DNA of 44,207 nucleotides from an uncultured Geobacteraceae bacterium (GCA_903879825.1 CAIRND010000077.1:1-44207), one strand, 5' to 3'. Positions 1 to 9,976 are shown, counted from the stretch's first letter. Notes: generated from the letters alone by a model not told the origin. Program-made: numbers and translations.

Positions 1-2031
1 TCTCTGGGCAAAATCAGACCTGAAATGCAATTTTTTTGAATTTGAGGCAAAACGATAGCTGAAGGTTCCGACCTTTTTATTCTTGAAATACATCAGCAGA
101 TCAACAAGCATAAATAGCGTTTTCCAGATAACTATCGGTATGAATATGGGGACGACCTTATGAACACTCAGCTTATTATGTTCTTTTATAATATCGCGAA
201 CCGTCGGCTGCTCCGGATCCACTATCTGCACGATAGATCCACTGGTTAAATCCGCATCTCCGGCAAGTAGTACGGCCTGAGCCAAATTCTCCACGTAATT
301 AAGACCAAGTCCTCTCCTCCCCAACCCAAACACAAAGAGAAACCTGTCCAGCATTACTCCACAATTTTGAAGATTATTGTTGGAATCACACCCATAGACG
401 AGTCCCGGTCTCAGGATTATGACTTTCACCCCAGGGTTACCAGCAGCAAACTCAAGTACAAGTTTTTCAGCTTCCACCTTTGCCCTGGTATAGAATCCCC
501 GATCATCAGGCTTTGCTTCGACAGGAGCCGATTCATCAACATTACTGCCATTTTTAAGTTTGTTATAATCGAGAACCCCGAGCGAGCTTATATATATGAG
601 CTGTGTGACCGAGCTACCAGTAAGCGACGTCAGCAGATTTTTTGTACCCGCTACTGTTGACTCCTGGAATTCAGCCCAGTCGCCGCTCATTGCAGCAGCG
701 CAATGGACGACCGTTTTGACTCCGGCAAGTGAAGCGGCGATAGATACCGGGTTCCGCAAATCCCCAAAAACCAGCCCGACTGATGCAGGCAAACAATCTG
801 TATTACGAGAGGGTCTGCAGAACGCTCTGGTTGATTTGTGATCTGCAACAAGATGGCTGATGATTGCGCGCCCGATGAACCCGGTTGCTCCAAATACGAG
901 ATAATCAGCTGGCCCGGGCAACGGCTCCGGCTCTACATGCACTGTTTTTACGGTGGCCTCGTTATTCAGCGATATCTCCAGAATCTCGTCAATAAGTGAC
1001 GTTACTCTGCCTGCGTTTATCAGCGGCAATTCGTTATACTTTCCCGCATGTACTGCTTCATAAAAATCTCCGATTATTTTGTCCAGACCATCATATGTGT
1101 GAGCGTGACCCACAACAAGATTCACAACATTGACGGAAAAGTTTTTAAGAATTTGTACTGATTCGCTCAGAGCAATGACAACCCGGCCGACAATCCCGGG
1201 AAGTCGACGTTCATAATGGCAGACAGAAAACATATTCCTCAAATCAATGCGAATACTCCCCTTTTCCCCGTAAATACAGAAAATATTTTTGAGAGGCTTC
1301 TGGTTGAGAGAGAGGTGTATTCCAGCATCCATATTCCTGGATTGGAGCATGACCGCCAGTTCATCTATTACTTCACCCCGGATAGAATGTGACTGAACAT
1401 GCGTAATAAGCAGATCCTTGTCGAAACTTAAAAAGACAGAAAGCGGATGAGGCAGCAAATCTGTCAGAATCCCGCCCCGAACTTTTTCAAACCAGGCAGG
1501 CACGCCTCTCGCCCAGCGAAAGCCATTGGCAACGGAGTCCAGCTTCGTCAAACTCGGGTCATCATATGAATATTCCATTCGTACAATCCTGCCAATTTTT
1601 CCGGACTGAACTATGGTGCGCGCCTGAACAATCATCGGGTTATAAACGCGCGTATGATCTACTGAAACCAGCAACCTCTTTTCGGTAGCCAGTTGCATGA
1701 TATCCCGATACTCGACCAACGTTTGACAGAGTGGTTTTTCAACCAGCACGTGGCATCCTGCCGTCAATGACTTAATGATAAGTGCGTAATGAGTATGCGG
1801 GGGAGTAAGAATGTGGACTATATCGGGTTTCTCGTGTGAAAGGAGAGTATCGATGTCGGTAAACCGTTTGGAGATAGCATATTTATCGGCAAAAATATCG
1901 GCTCGCACCTGCGAAGCATCGCACACGGCTTCAACGGTATATCCTGCTTTACTTACAAAACGTTTATGCACATGAGCAATATTGCCACATCCGATAAAAG
2001 CGACCTTATTTGCAACGACGCTAGTATTCAT
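1..2031 (-). CDS. Fused Gfo/Idh/MocA oxidoreductase and NAD-dependent epimerase (3' end outside window)
   Basis: The frame is open from an ATG at 2031 to the window edge, 677 codons without a stop, so the C-terminus is missing. Residues 1-370 are a Gfo/Idh/MocA sugar oxidoreductase: the dinucleotide-binding motif GCGNIA lies near residue 14 and the EKP motif at 98-100. After a short Pro-rich linker, a second Rossmann domain starts with GATGFIG near 381-387 and has the SDR catalytic pair Tyr514/Lys518 (YTRAK). Its tail resembles the end of the separate epimerase at 3250-4248, so only about 25-30 residues are probably lost. The ATG overlaps the stop of the preceding glycosyltransferase (ATGA), implying translational coupling. 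The likely role is cytoplasmic oxidation/reduction of a nucleotide sugar or lipid-linked sugar. The substrate is not readable from sequence. Confidence 0.9.
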   Translation of the reverse strand, partial: MNTSVVANKVAFIGCGNIAHVHKRFVSKAGYTVEAVCDASQVRADIFADKYAISKRFTDIDTLLSHEKPDIVHILTPPHTHYALIIKSLTAGCHVLVEKPLCQTLVEYRDIMQLATEKRLLVSVDHTRVYNPMIVQARTIVQSGKIGRIVRMEYSYDDPSLTKLDSVANGFRWARGVPAWFEKVRGGILTDLLPHPLSVFLSFDKDLLITHVQSHSIRGEVIDELAVMLQSRNMDAGIHLSLNQKPLKNIFCIYGEKGSIRIDLRNMFSVCHYERRLPGIVGRVVIALSESVQILKNFSVNVVNLVVGHAHTYDGLDKIIGDFYEAVHAGKYNELPLINAGRVTSLIDEILEISLNNEATVKTVHVEPEPLPGPADYLVFGATGFIGRAIISHLVADHKSTRAFCRPSRNTDCLPASVGLVFGDLRNPVSIAASLAGVKTVVHCAAAMSGDWAEFQESTVAGTKNLLTSLTGSSVTQLIYISSLGVLDYNKLKNGSNVDESAPVEAKPDDRGFYTRAKVEAEKLVLEFAAGNPGVKVIILRPGLVYGCDSNNNLQNCGVMLDRFLFVFGLGRRGLGLNYVENLAQAVLLAGDADLTSGSIVQIVDPEQPTVRDIIKEHNKLSVHKVVPIFIPIVIWKTLFMLVDLLMYFKNKKVGTFSYRFASNSKKLHFRSDFAQR

Positions 2032-3188
2032 AAGTCAGCCTCACTATAAAATTGGTTAGTTACAATTCGTCGTATCTCCTTTACCCGATTATCCCACGAT
2101 TCCGCCTGCACCCTGACCGTTCTGAGCGCCGCCATTTCTGGCGAATCATTATCAAGATACCAGGTGATTTTTTCAGAAAAATCCTCATAGCCATCGGCAA
2201 TCGCTATAACATCCTGATACTTCTCAATCTCGGGGTAACGGGTTGAAACGGCAGGTTTTCCGGTTGCCAGATATTCCCTGAGTTTGATCGGATTACAGTG
2301 AAAAACGAATTCGTTCTGTTTGTATGGCAATATTGCCACATCGAATATCCGGGCAAATACCGGTAATTCCGTATAATTTTTCGGACCGAGAAATTGAACA
2401 TTATCCAGTTTTGCACATGGGTTTTCCTGAACGGCAACATGGCCGATCATAATTATAGTCCACTCGGGATTTCTGGTAGCAAGGTACTTGATTAATTCAA
2501 GATCAACCCTGTTCTCGATCAAGCCCCAAAAGCCGATAACAGGTTTCTTGAATAGGGCAATATCTTTCGGTACAGGCAGATGTGAAGAGGCGCTGCTGAA
2601 ATGTTCAAAATCAACACCGTGAGGACTGAGAAAGAGGTGCCGGGCACTTTGTTTTTTCTTGTCGTAAAGCGGCTCGGATGAAACAAACACTACATCCGCG
2701 ACGCGGGTCATTTCATCATCCATACTTTGAACGGCACGTTTGTCAACATTCGGCAAGGAGCTGTAGCTGTCGATGCAATAGTAGACAACACCTTTTGCCT
2801 GAAGCTTTCCAGGAACCATGAACAGGTGTGGAATATGGAACCATAAGAGTGGGTCAATAAAATCAAGCTTTGCTATGATCCGTTTTATCGCATACAGAAT
2901 CAGTTTTTCGTTCAGTTTTCTTATAAAGGAATATTTGTGAAGTGGTATTTGAAACAGGGTATAAATCCAGAAGTTGGAGTTGATCCGGCGAGGTGCCGAG
3001 AAACTTTTTATTATTTTGGAAATGATCTTTTTTACATCACGTTTGTTGCCTTGGGGCATGCGTAATCCAGGGCACTCAACATACAATACGGCATGATCTG
3101 CAGCTAAATATTCGGCAATATGATGACTGCTCGTCTTGTTTTCGCCAAACCAGTCGTTACCGAAATATATAATTGGTTTCTTTTCCAT
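2028..3188 (-). CDS. Glycosyltransferase, GT-B fold (TuaH-like group)
   Basis: This 386-residue protein has a GT-B glycosyltransferase layout. The N-terminal half begins with a hydrophobic strand followed by YFGNDWFGEN. The C-terminal Rossmann half begins near residue 217 (GFWGLIENR) and carries a donor-site region with NPIKLREYLATGKP near 300. That arrangement resembles teichuronic-acid TuaH-type transferases. The start is supported by a GGAAGG-type ribosome site upstream of the ATG at 3188. The stop overlaps the start of the fused oxidoreductase-epimerase. It probably adds one sugar to the glycan on the cytoplasmic face. Donor and acceptor are unknown. Confidence 0.85.
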   Translation of the reverse strand: MEKKPIIYFGNDWFGENKTSSHHIAEYLAADHAVLYVECPGLRMPQGNKRDVKKIISKIIKSFSAPRRINSNFWIYTLFQIPLHKYSFIRKLNEKLILYAIKRIIAKLDFIDPLLWFHIPHLFMVPGKLQAKGVVYYCIDSYSSLPNVDKRAVQSMDDEMTRVADVVFVSSEPLYDKKKQSARHLFLSPHGVDFEHFSSASSHLPVPKDIALFKKPVIGFWGLIENRVDLELIKYLATRNPEWTIIMIGHVAVQENPCAKLDNVQFLGPKNYTELPVFARIFDVAILPYKQNEFVFHCNPIKLREYLATGKPAVSTRYPEIEKYQDVIAIADGYEDFSEKITWYLDNDSPEMAALRTVRVQAESWDNRVKEIRRIVTNQFYSEADL

Positions 3189-3249
3189 GTCAGTTACCTT
3201 CCAGAGTGTTATTTCGTATCAAAATATCCCGCTCTACTCCCTGTTCCGT

Positions 3250-4248
3250 CTATGTGAGATATTCAAAGTGCTTTGCTAACCCAAGATCAGTAGGCACTTT
3301 CATTGTCCAGCCCAATTGTTTTAACTTCATATTGGTAAATGTCTGGGGTTTCCACATGCTGGCAGATTTGTACCGTGTAAAAACATCCGGCAATTGCCCT
3401 TTTGAACGTACATGATATTTTTCACAGAGTACCGATAACAACCACATTAGTGGATAGGGCACCCTTATAAACCTTAAGCGCAGCACCTGTGCCCGGTATA
3501 AAGACAGAAATTTCCCGGCCGTTATCAAATCATCATCTACGATGTTATATGTTTCGCCTTCGAACGCTGCTTTTTCGGCTACGGTCAAAAAGGCTTCCGC
3601 ACAATTATCTATATATGTGAGGGGCAAAATATTTCGACCTCCAATGAACAGGAAAACGCCGAAAACACTCAAACCGACCCGGGTGGATATCGGCGTGCCG
3701 CCAGGTCCGTAGATAACTCCGGGCCTAAGAATGACCGTTGGAATGTTATATTTTTTATAATATTCCCTTATCAATTGCTCCTGGTGCCATTTTGAGAATG
3801 CATACAAATCTCTTTTTTCGGGGTGTCGTTCCAGTGGAGTATGTTCGTTGACCATCTCTCTTGATTTCAACTCTGCGACGCTATAGACAGAAAATGAGCT
3901 GCAATGCACTAACCTTATGGTTTTATTAGTGTTTACTATGGCATCAAGGAGGCATTTTGTTGTAACTGATGACCCGTGAAACATCTCGGCTGGCGCTCCG
4001 CTTTTGGCTGAGGCAAGGTGAAATACGATATCGACATTTTTTACTATATCAAGACAGATAGAATAGTTATGCAATGCACCATATTTGATCTCGCATCTGT
4101 CAGGAAAATCGGTCGCGGTTTTTTTCAGTTTTTCAATAGAACTTCCGGGCCGTACAATACAGCGCACCTGGTAATCGGTTTGTGATAACAGACCTGCGAC
4201 CAAAGATGATCCGAGAAAACCGTTTGCTCCGGTTACTAACGCAATCAT
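3250..4248 (-). CDS. NAD-dependent epimerase/dehydratase (extended SDR)
   Basis: I place the start at the ATG at 4248 (332 aa), not at the upstream in-frame start at 4296. This ATG is preceded by GGGGAG at good spacing, overlaps the previous stop as ATGA, and puts the Rossmann motif TGANGFLG at residues 6-13, as usual. The catalytic residues are Ser117/118, Tyr149 and Lys153 (YAFSK). Extended SDRs of this kind epimerise, dehydrate or reduce nucleotide sugars. With the adjacent oxidoreductase it forms a two-gene pair in the same order as the two domains of the fused protein at 1-2031, to which both halves are visibly similar. The substrate is unknown. Confidence 0.87.
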   Translation of the reverse strand: MIALVTGANGFLGSSLVAGLLSQTDYQVRCIVRPGSSIEKLKKTATDFPDRCEIKYGALHNYSICLDIVKNVDIVFHLASAKSGAPAEMFHGSSVTTKCLLDAIVNTNKTIRLVHCSSFSVYSVAELKSREMVNEHTPLERHPEKRDLYAFSKWHQEQLIREYYKKYNIPTVILRPGVIYGPGGTPISTRVGLSVFGVFLFIGGRNILPLTYIDNCAEAFLTVAEKAAFEGETYNIVDDDLITAGKFLSLYRAQVLRLRFIRVPYPLMWLLSVLCEKYHVRSKGQLPDVFTRYKSASMWKPQTFTNMKLKQLGWTMKVPTDLGLAKHFEYLT

Positions 4249-5333
4249 GACTGTTTCTCCCCCTGTATTTGAGAGATGATCGAATCCATTATCCATGCAA
4301 TTCTGACAATGTTTCTTGTCGAAACAGGTAACGGTGCATCATGCAAAATGCTGTCATAGAAATTTTTTATCAATAAGTTCATCCCACTGAAAAAATGAAA
4401 ATCATTTTGGTAGAAACGTTTCGAATTTTTTAATGCCGATTTTGTATATTGCCAGGCTTTATCATAGCCGGCGAGAAGTCGCCCAATAGCACTCGGATAT
4501 AGTGCCCCCCTGTCAACTGCGACACTCCGTGACGTATAATCCAGATCAATGATGCTCCTGGTCCCGTATACCCGGACATAATGCCCAACGGGCCTGACGC
4601 CCGACGAAAAGGTGCCATACGCAGAAACAGTTTTCCCGCGAATAACGGTCCTTAATTCATCATACAAATCGTCGCGTAGATCCCCAAAGTTCTGTGTAGT
4701 ATCTCTTTTCCATGCAAATGCATGTATTTCCGGGGTGTCATCATCCAAATATTCGGTAATCTTGTTGAGCATATGATTGATGTTATTATGAAACAGCTTA
4801 CCCGGAAGTTTATGTACCCAATGATCTGGTGAAGCCAGGATGGCTTTTCCAAACGACCCGCCCATGTTATATCCATACCAGCTCTCCACATGAACCGGGT
4901 CGCCTAGTGTACCGTTTTTTATATGATTTCTCATCTCAACGCTTGGCGGATCGAATTCACTATTATGGCCTATGGTTATTTTCCGGTGTGCATTCGTGAC
5001 ATATTGAACGAGCTCAACCGTTTCCAAATAATTCAGCGCGAGAGGTTTTTCCACATAGATATGGCATCCGGAATCAACAGCATCTTTTGCCAACGCAAGG
5101 TGGCTTTGAGGCGGTGTGCAGATATGAATAACGTCGAGCTGTTCCTTGTTAAGCATCTCTTTATGCGAGTGATACCATGTCTTTATGCCGAACCTGATGG
5201 CAAGTTGCTCTGCAATGATCGGTTCTGTATCGCAGACAGCGACAACCGTTGCATTACCAAGTTTCTGTATTTCCGATACATGGCCATCAGCAATCTGTCC
5301 GCAGCCAATTATGGCAACTCGTAATTTATCCAT
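4245..5333 (-). CDS. Gfo/Idh/MocA-family sugar oxidoreductase
   Basis: This 362-residue protein begins with a Rossmann fold (GCGQIA, residues 10-15) and has the family's EKP motif at 95-97. The second half is the usual alpha/beta substrate domain. It is the stand-alone counterpart of the N-terminal half of the fused protein at 1-2031: both share a central region with Gly-Ser/Arg-Ser-Ile-x-Asp-Leu and a C-terminal segment predicted to close the active site. The stop codon overlaps the start of the epimerase at 4248. It probably performs an NAD(P)-dependent oxidation or reduction of a sugar ring position. The SD sequence is weak (GGAG about 11 bases upstream). Confidence 0.88.
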   Translation of the reverse strand: MDKLRVAIIGCGQIADGHVSEIQKLGNATVVAVCDTEPIIAEQLAIRFGIKTWYHSHKEMLNKEQLDVIHICTPPQSHLALAKDAVDSGCHIYVEKPLALNYLETVELVQYVTNAHRKITIGHNSEFDPPSVEMRNHIKNGTLGDPVHVESWYGYNMGGSFGKAILASPDHWVHKLPGKLFHNNINHMLNKITEYLDDDTPEIHAFAWKRDTTQNFGDLRDDLYDELRTVIRGKTVSAYGTFSSGVRPVGHYVRVYGTRSIIDLDYTSRSVAVDRGALYPSAIGRLLAGYDKAWQYTKSALKNSKRFYQNDFHFFSGMNLLIKNFYDSILHDAPLPVSTRNIVRIAWIMDSIISQIQGEKQS

Positions 5334-5376
5334 GAAGTGTCAATCTCCGGAGTTATTCAAGTAATACGTTATTTCG

Positions 5377-6546
5377 TTATGTCATTGAATATTCAGGGAC
5401 TTGTTCGAATATGTTTTTCAAACGGTCTGCATATTGTTCCCAGGAGTGTGTTGTTGTCTGTCCGATGTGACAGCTTTCTTTATCAAGCATTTCGATGAGA
5501 GCTTCTGATAATTCCTCAACTGTTCGAGGTGGAACAAGTTTAATATTACCTAATCCATCATCCAGATCTGGTATTCCCCCTACCGTTGTTGAAACTATCT
5601 TTGTTCGACAAGTCAATGCCTCGATAACAACATTTGGTTGCCCTTCCATATAACTTGGCAGACATAAGACATCACACGCGTTCATATACTGTGCAATTAT
5701 TTCAAGCGAACGTTCACCCAATATAACGGTAAAAGGTGCAATACCATGCTGTTGCAAACACTTCTTAAAAACAGGCATGTATCTACCACTGCCAATGACA
5801 ATCAATTTTATTCGCGAATATTTCTTGCTTTTGACAATATTTCCGAATGCATGGGCAAGTTCCCCAAGTCCCTTTTCTTTTTTAATGTTGCCAACATATA
5901 AGATTACTTTATCTGCTGTTTCCAGACCTAATCCGTTACGGGCACTATTTTTATCAACAGAATAAAATATCTTATGATCGACCCCATTTTGCAGATATAC
6001 CAGTTTCTTGGGATTGCATCCTAATTCGATTAATTTATCTCTTAACTGATTGCTGACACATATGATCCTATTGGCACAATCGGCCACATATAAAGATTTA
6101 GAGGACAAAAAAGTATTAGCTTTCAGCCTGTTGACATCAGATCCTAGAACATGTGCATAGAGTGGAATATCCAGACAGTTCGCCACTTTTGCGGCAACCC
6201 AGGCGTCTGGATACAGCCATGGAGAATAAATGAGGTCATACTTTTTTGTTTTCGTGAGTCTGGTTACTATGTCGAGGATTGAATAATAATAGAAATGGCC
6301 ATATAACGAGCGCAATACAAATGGAGTATAATAGTAAGTCGGGTAATAAATATGTATTCCGCTTAAACTGCTTGCATGCGGGATATTTCGGGAAAACACG
6401 CGATTCAGCCAGGATACGGGCACAATTGCATCAATGGTATAATGATCACTTAAAGCAACAAGTGTCTGCTTTATATACGTAGCGACATTGGGAGCATCCG
6501 CATTGGGAAAATATGCGGACAAAAATAACAAGTTTTTTTTATGCAT
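5377..6546 (-). CDS. Glycosyltransferase family 4
   Basis: This 389-residue retaining GT-B glycosyltransferase has the C-terminal nucleotide-sugar domain starting near residue 213 (VILYVGNIKKEKG). The family E-x7-E donor motif falls at Glu301 and Glu309 (EGQPNVVIE), followed by a GGIP loop. The ATG at 6546 overlaps the end of the upstream glycosyltransferase by eight bases, so the two are probably translated together. The cytoplasmic role is sugar addition to a lipid-linked or growing glycan. The donor sugar is not predictable. Confidence 0.9.
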   Translation of the reverse strand: MHKKNLLFLSAYFPNADAPNVATYIKQTLVALSDHYTIDAIVPVSWLNRVFSRNIPHASSLSGIHIYYPTYYYTPFVLRSLYGHFYYYSILDIVTRLTKTKKYDLIYSPWLYPDAWVAAKVANCLDIPLYAHVLGSDVNRLKANTFLSSKSLYVADCANRIICVSNQLRDKLIELGCNPKKLVYLQNGVDHKIFYSVDKNSARNGLGLETADKVILYVGNIKKEKGLGELAHAFGNIVKSKKYSRIKLIVIGSGRYMPVFKKCLQQHGIAPFTVILGERSLEIIAQYMNACDVLCLPSYMEGQPNVVIEALTCRTKIVSTTVGGIPDLDDGLGNIKLVPPRTVEELSEALIEMLDKESCHIGQTTTHSWEQYADRLKNIFEQVPEYSMT

Positions 6547-7642
6547 ATATATTCCCCATAACGTGTTGGTACAATTGTCTATACGTTTTCGCAGTCTGTA
6601 AAATACTGAAACATTTTATTATGCGTTCACGACCGGATTTACCCATTTTTATTCTTAAGTCATTGTCGTTAATCATTGCCAATATTTTAGTTGCTAATAG
6701 TTCCGGATGCCGGGCCGGCACAATAAATCCTGTCTCGCCATCAATAACAACCTCTGAATTTCCTCCCACATCTGTCGCCACGACGGGAAGGCTGCACGAC
6801 ATAGCTTCCAATAAAGTCAGAGATATTCCTTCGCTAATTGATGAGAGGACATATATATCCAGTTGCCGTAATATCGATGCTATGTCCTTCCGTACACCCA
6901 TGAATTCAACACACTCTCTCAGTCCCAACGTATCAACTTCATTTTCCAGCCGCGAACGTTCACAGCCGTCACCTACAATCAACAACTTAAAATTCACATC
7001 TGATTTCTTCAACTCATGACATGCCTTCAACAGATTGGAGTGATCCTTTACTTTTACCAACCGGGCAACAATTCCAATCATTATGCTGTTTCTGTTTATG
7101 TCATTATTTTTGTCTGTAATGGTACTTGCGAATCGCGGCGAAAAATGATCAATATCAACACCATTCAGTATTGTCAGTGCTTTAGGAAAAGATATTTTTT
7201 CCATTTTGATCAGCATGTTCGTAACATCTTCTGAAACCCCGACAATGGCCGTCGCCAGAAATGATGAAAATATGTTCATAAGCATTTTTTTTGACGAATT
7301 ATGCGCGTATCTTCCGTGCCGGGTATGAACGATTGGTAGCCCCGTCAAAACACCAGCCAGGGAACCATAAAAGTGTGCCGCTTCGTTATGTGTGTGTATT
7401 AGTTGGATTTTATTCGTTTTACATATTTGTATTATTTTGTAAATAGCCCATAACTTTAAACCTGGTTTTTCGTTCAGCGCGATAACAGTGGTTCCTTCAC
7501 TGTTTGCAGCCAAATCTCCGGCTTCCTCAAGACATACGACATACGCTACAACATCAGCAGAATATGTTCGCATCAACTCGATTACGAAACGTTCCAATCC
7601 GCCAGTATTCAGGCTCTGAACAATATGTAAAACGTTTACCAT
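6539..7642 (-). CDS. Glycosyltransferase family 4, EpsH/PEP-CTERM-associated type
   Basis: This is a 367-residue GT-B enzyme. The N-terminus shows HIVQSLNTGGLERFV, typical of the sugar transferases that accompany EpsH/exosortase loci. The E-x7-E motif is at Glu271 and Glu279 (EGISLTLLE), followed by ATDVGGNSEV. The ATG at 7642 has a GGGAG ribosome site seven bases upstream. The presence of a PEP-CTERM protein in the same window fits this subgroup. Donor and linkage are unknown. Confidence 0.9.
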   Translation of the reverse strand: MVNVLHIVQSLNTGGLERFVIELMRTYSADVVAYVVCLEEAGDLAANSEGTTVIALNEKPGLKLWAIYKIIQICKTNKIQLIHTHNEAAHFYGSLAGVLTGLPIVHTRHGRYAHNSSKKMLMNIFSSFLATAIVGVSEDVTNMLIKMEKISFPKALTILNGVDIDHFSPRFASTITDKNNDINRNSIMIGIVARLVKVKDHSNLLKACHELKKSDVNFKLLIVGDGCERSRLENEVDTLGLRECVEFMGVRKDIASILRQLDIYVLSSISEGISLTLLEAMSCSLPVVATDVGGNSEVVIDGETGFIVPARHPELLATKILAMINDNDLRIKMGKSGRERIIKCFSILQTAKTYRQLYQHVMGNIYA

Positions 7643-7708
7643 TGTTGTGCTCCCTGACTGTCTTACTGGTAAAACATTCGATCCGCCTATCTTCCGACAG
7701 CAACGTAA

Positions 7709-8614
7709 TTAATGTATCAGCTGTGTCTTACGCTTCAAAAACATCAGAAAAAATTTCAGTCCATTCACAAATGTCCGGCTAACCGGAAGCACATCTTTGA
7801 ATGTTCCAATACATCTCAATGCTTTAAGTGAATAAACAATTCCCGCACGCCATTCATTCAGCCAATATTTTCCATTAGCGGCGCTGATATAGCTTGCAAT
7901 CAAACCTTTATTGCCCCTCCCATCCAGATGTTTTTTTGCAAATCGCTCCAGGACATACACATGATCATCATATGTTCTCGAAAGCATACTTAAACCTTCA
8001 TGGCCACTCATGCAGCAGGTAAGCGGTTCGGTGAGAAGACCGATTTTATATTTCCAGGCAATTCTCAAATGCAGATCAAGATCCTCGGCTGTCCTGATGT
8101 TTTCATCAAACAATCCCGTATCGTCAAGAACGTGCTTTCTGACCAAAACTGTCGACGGAATAAGGTATGGAGATTTAAATACATGCTCCGGTATATGACC
8201 ATCATGAGGTAGTTCAATACGTCTGAATGTCCTTGAAGTAATTTTCCGATTTGAATCAATAAAATTACAGTCACACAGAACCATGCCAAAATCAGGATTC
8301 GCACATAAAAATGATATTTGCTTTTCAATCTTTTCTGGTAACCATTCATCGTCAGAATCAAGAAACGCTATTAATTCCCCCGAACTTTTCTTAATTCCAT
8401 AGTTTCTTGCAGATGACACTCCACCATTATTTTTGAAGAAATATTGGATTTTACTTCCAAATTGCTCGACGAAATCCCCCGTCCCATCGGTGGAACCGTC
8501 ATCAACTACAATTATTTCAAGATTGCTGTACGTCTGGTTGATAACGCTGACAATTGCATTATTGAGCAGACTTACCCTGTTATATGTAGCGATTATCACA
8601 CTGACAAGTGGCAT
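7709..8614 (-). CDS. Glycosyltransferase family 2
   Basis: This 301-residue inverting GT-A enzyme starts with VSVIIATYNR and has the nucleotide-binding DDGSTD motif at residues 38-43. The metal-binding DSDD is at 86-89, and a conserved Glu-Asp (TAEDLDLHLR) further on probably supplies the catalytic base. There are no membrane segments beyond weak C-terminal hydrophobicity, so it is likely peripheral and cytoplasmic. It sits 22 bp after the ligase-like gene in the same operon. Confidence 0.9.
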   Translation of the reverse strand: MPLVSVIIATYNRVSLLNNAIVSVINQTYSNLEIIVVDDGSTDGTGDFVEQFGSKIQYFFKNNGGVSSARNYGIKKSSGELIAFLDSDDEWLPEKIEKQISFLCANPDFGMVLCDCNFIDSNRKITSRTFRRIELPHDGHIPEHVFKSPYLIPSTVLVRKHVLDDTGLFDENIRTAEDLDLHLRIAWKYKIGLLTEPLTCCMSGHEGLSMLSRTYDDHVYVLERFAKKHLDGRGNKGLIASYISAANGKYWLNEWRAGIVYSLKALRCIGTFKDVLPVSRTFVNGLKFFLMFLKRKTQLIH

Positions 8615-8636
8615 ATGTTCTTCTCTTTCAACGAGA

Positions 8637-9920
8637 CTAGATAATTAATTTAACAACCACGTTTATAAAAACAATCTGGAGAAACGTGATGAACAAGATG
8701 TTTTTAAAGTGATATCTGAAAGGCAACACATCACTGACAGGCACGCAACTGGCAGAAGTGGAAACCCGTATTGTTGCGGTTGATAGAGCTAAAAATATAA
8801 AGGGGATGAGTACGTAGGCACGGCTAAGAAAAAACATAGCGGCCATAAGCCCAAAGAGGCTACCAAAGACAGCGCACAACTGCCCGGAATCCGGCTTTGA
8901 CCAGGTGTTTTCTTTTGACAGGAATATATTTTTCCATATCCAGCTGAAGGAGTAATAGAACAGCCCGGAAAAGAAGATTGTTCCAGTTATTCCAAGTTCG
9001 GCCATAACAAGCACGAATGAATTATGAGCAGTAACAGGATGATACTCAGTAAACATACCTTGCCCAACGCCAAACATCGGGTGTGCCTTAAACATCTGAT
9101 ACCCTTGATACCACGCATCAACCCTGCCATGCGCCGACTCCTCGGAAGATGATAACTGTGCCATTCGGCTCGGTCCAAAGGCAAGCAGCACAGCTATCAA
9201 TATCAGACTGACCACTACAGCTTTTATGTTTCTATAGCGAATAACAAAATATGCCCCAATTGAGACCAAAGCAGCCAGTATACTACCTCTGGAATTAGTG
9301 AGGTAGGCGGCAATAGTAATAAGCGGAAGGCACATGACCGGTAACAGGTATTTTTTGTTTAACACCATGTTCAATAAAAATGGCAACACTATCACAAGAG
9401 CCAAGCCGAGGTCGTTTGGATCGTTAAACACTCCGTACCAACGGATACGAGGCACCTCTACCGTTACTCCTTCCGCATCGGTTTTTTGTTCGATATGTGC
9501 GTCCATACCACCATGAGCATACCCGGTTTTGTGCTGGAGCCAACCTTCACAGGCAAGAAATGTTGTTAACAACACCAGAACTACAATAAATGCATTAAGT
9601 TTTTTTTGGCTATCTATCGCAGTAACAACAAGAAAATAACCGACCATTACCGGCATAAAGTTTTTAATGGATTCTATGGCTCCACCAACATACGCGTGAC
9701 TCAGGTGTGAGCAGAGGATTGCTGCCGCAAGCCCCAGCATCATGAATTCCGGACCACTCTGTAATATTGGATTTTTTTTCGAAATACGTGTCAGACAGAG
9801 AATAAAGGTGCATATAACGCCGACTACCAGAAAAAGCGGTTCATTAAGTAATCCCGGCATCCAGTCAGTGGGGCGGACATAGTAGAGCGATGTATAAAGA
9901 CAGAGTAGAAAGAAGAGCAT
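8637..9920 (-). CDS. O-antigen ligase / polymerase-like membrane protein (Wzy_C family)
   Basis: This polytopic membrane protein has roughly ten or more hydrophobic segments. A region NDPNDLGLALVIVLPF is followed by NSRGS, and a large loop contains GRVDAWYQGYQMF, PMFGVGQGMF and HNSFV before the last helices. This pattern is typical of the O-antigen ligase/Wzy_C family. An in-frame TTG at 9995 would overlap the preceding gene. I prefer the ATG at 9920 (427 aa) because GGAG lies seven bases upstream and the first helix then starts at once. In an ABC-exporter locus it is more likely a ligase, joining exported glycan to an acceptor in the periplasm, than a Wzy polymerase, but sequence alone cannot separate the two. 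Confidence 0.85.
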   Translation of the reverse strand: MLFFLLCLYTSLYYVRPTDWMPGLLNEPLFLVVGVICTFILCLTRISKKNPILQSGPEFMMLGLAAAILCSHLSHAYVGGAIESIKNFMPVMVGYFLVVTAIDSQKKLNAFIVVLVLLTTFLACEGWLQHKTGYAHGGMDAHIEQKTDAEGVTVEVPRIRWYGVFNDPNDLGLALVIVLPFLLNMVLNKKYLLPVMCLPLITIAAYLTNSRGSILAALVSIGAYFVIRYRNIKAVVVSLILIAVLLAFGPSRMAQLSSSEESAHGRVDAWYQGYQMFKAHPMFGVGQGMFTEYHPVTAHNSFVLVMAELGITGTIFFSGLFYYSFSWIWKNIFLSKENTWSKPDSGQLCAVFGSLFGLMAAMFFLSRAYVLIPFIFLALSTATIRVSTSASCVPVSDVLPFRYHFKNILFITFLQIVFINVVVKLII

Positions 9921-9976
9921 ATTGTCACTCCACATATGGATTAATTTATTAGTCAATACGACATTGATGTGTCTGT

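Noticed and set aside
367..893. Plus- and minus-strand small open frames near the left edge
   Set aside because: They lie in other frames over the continuous fused oxidoreductase-epimerase frame (1-2031, minus), which has clear domain motifs throughout.
4249..4296. Sixteen-residue N-terminal extension of the epimerase at 3250-4248
   Set aside because: It overlaps the preceding gene deeply, puts the Rossmann motif abnormally far from the start, and the internal ATG has a good ribosome site and an ATGA overlap.
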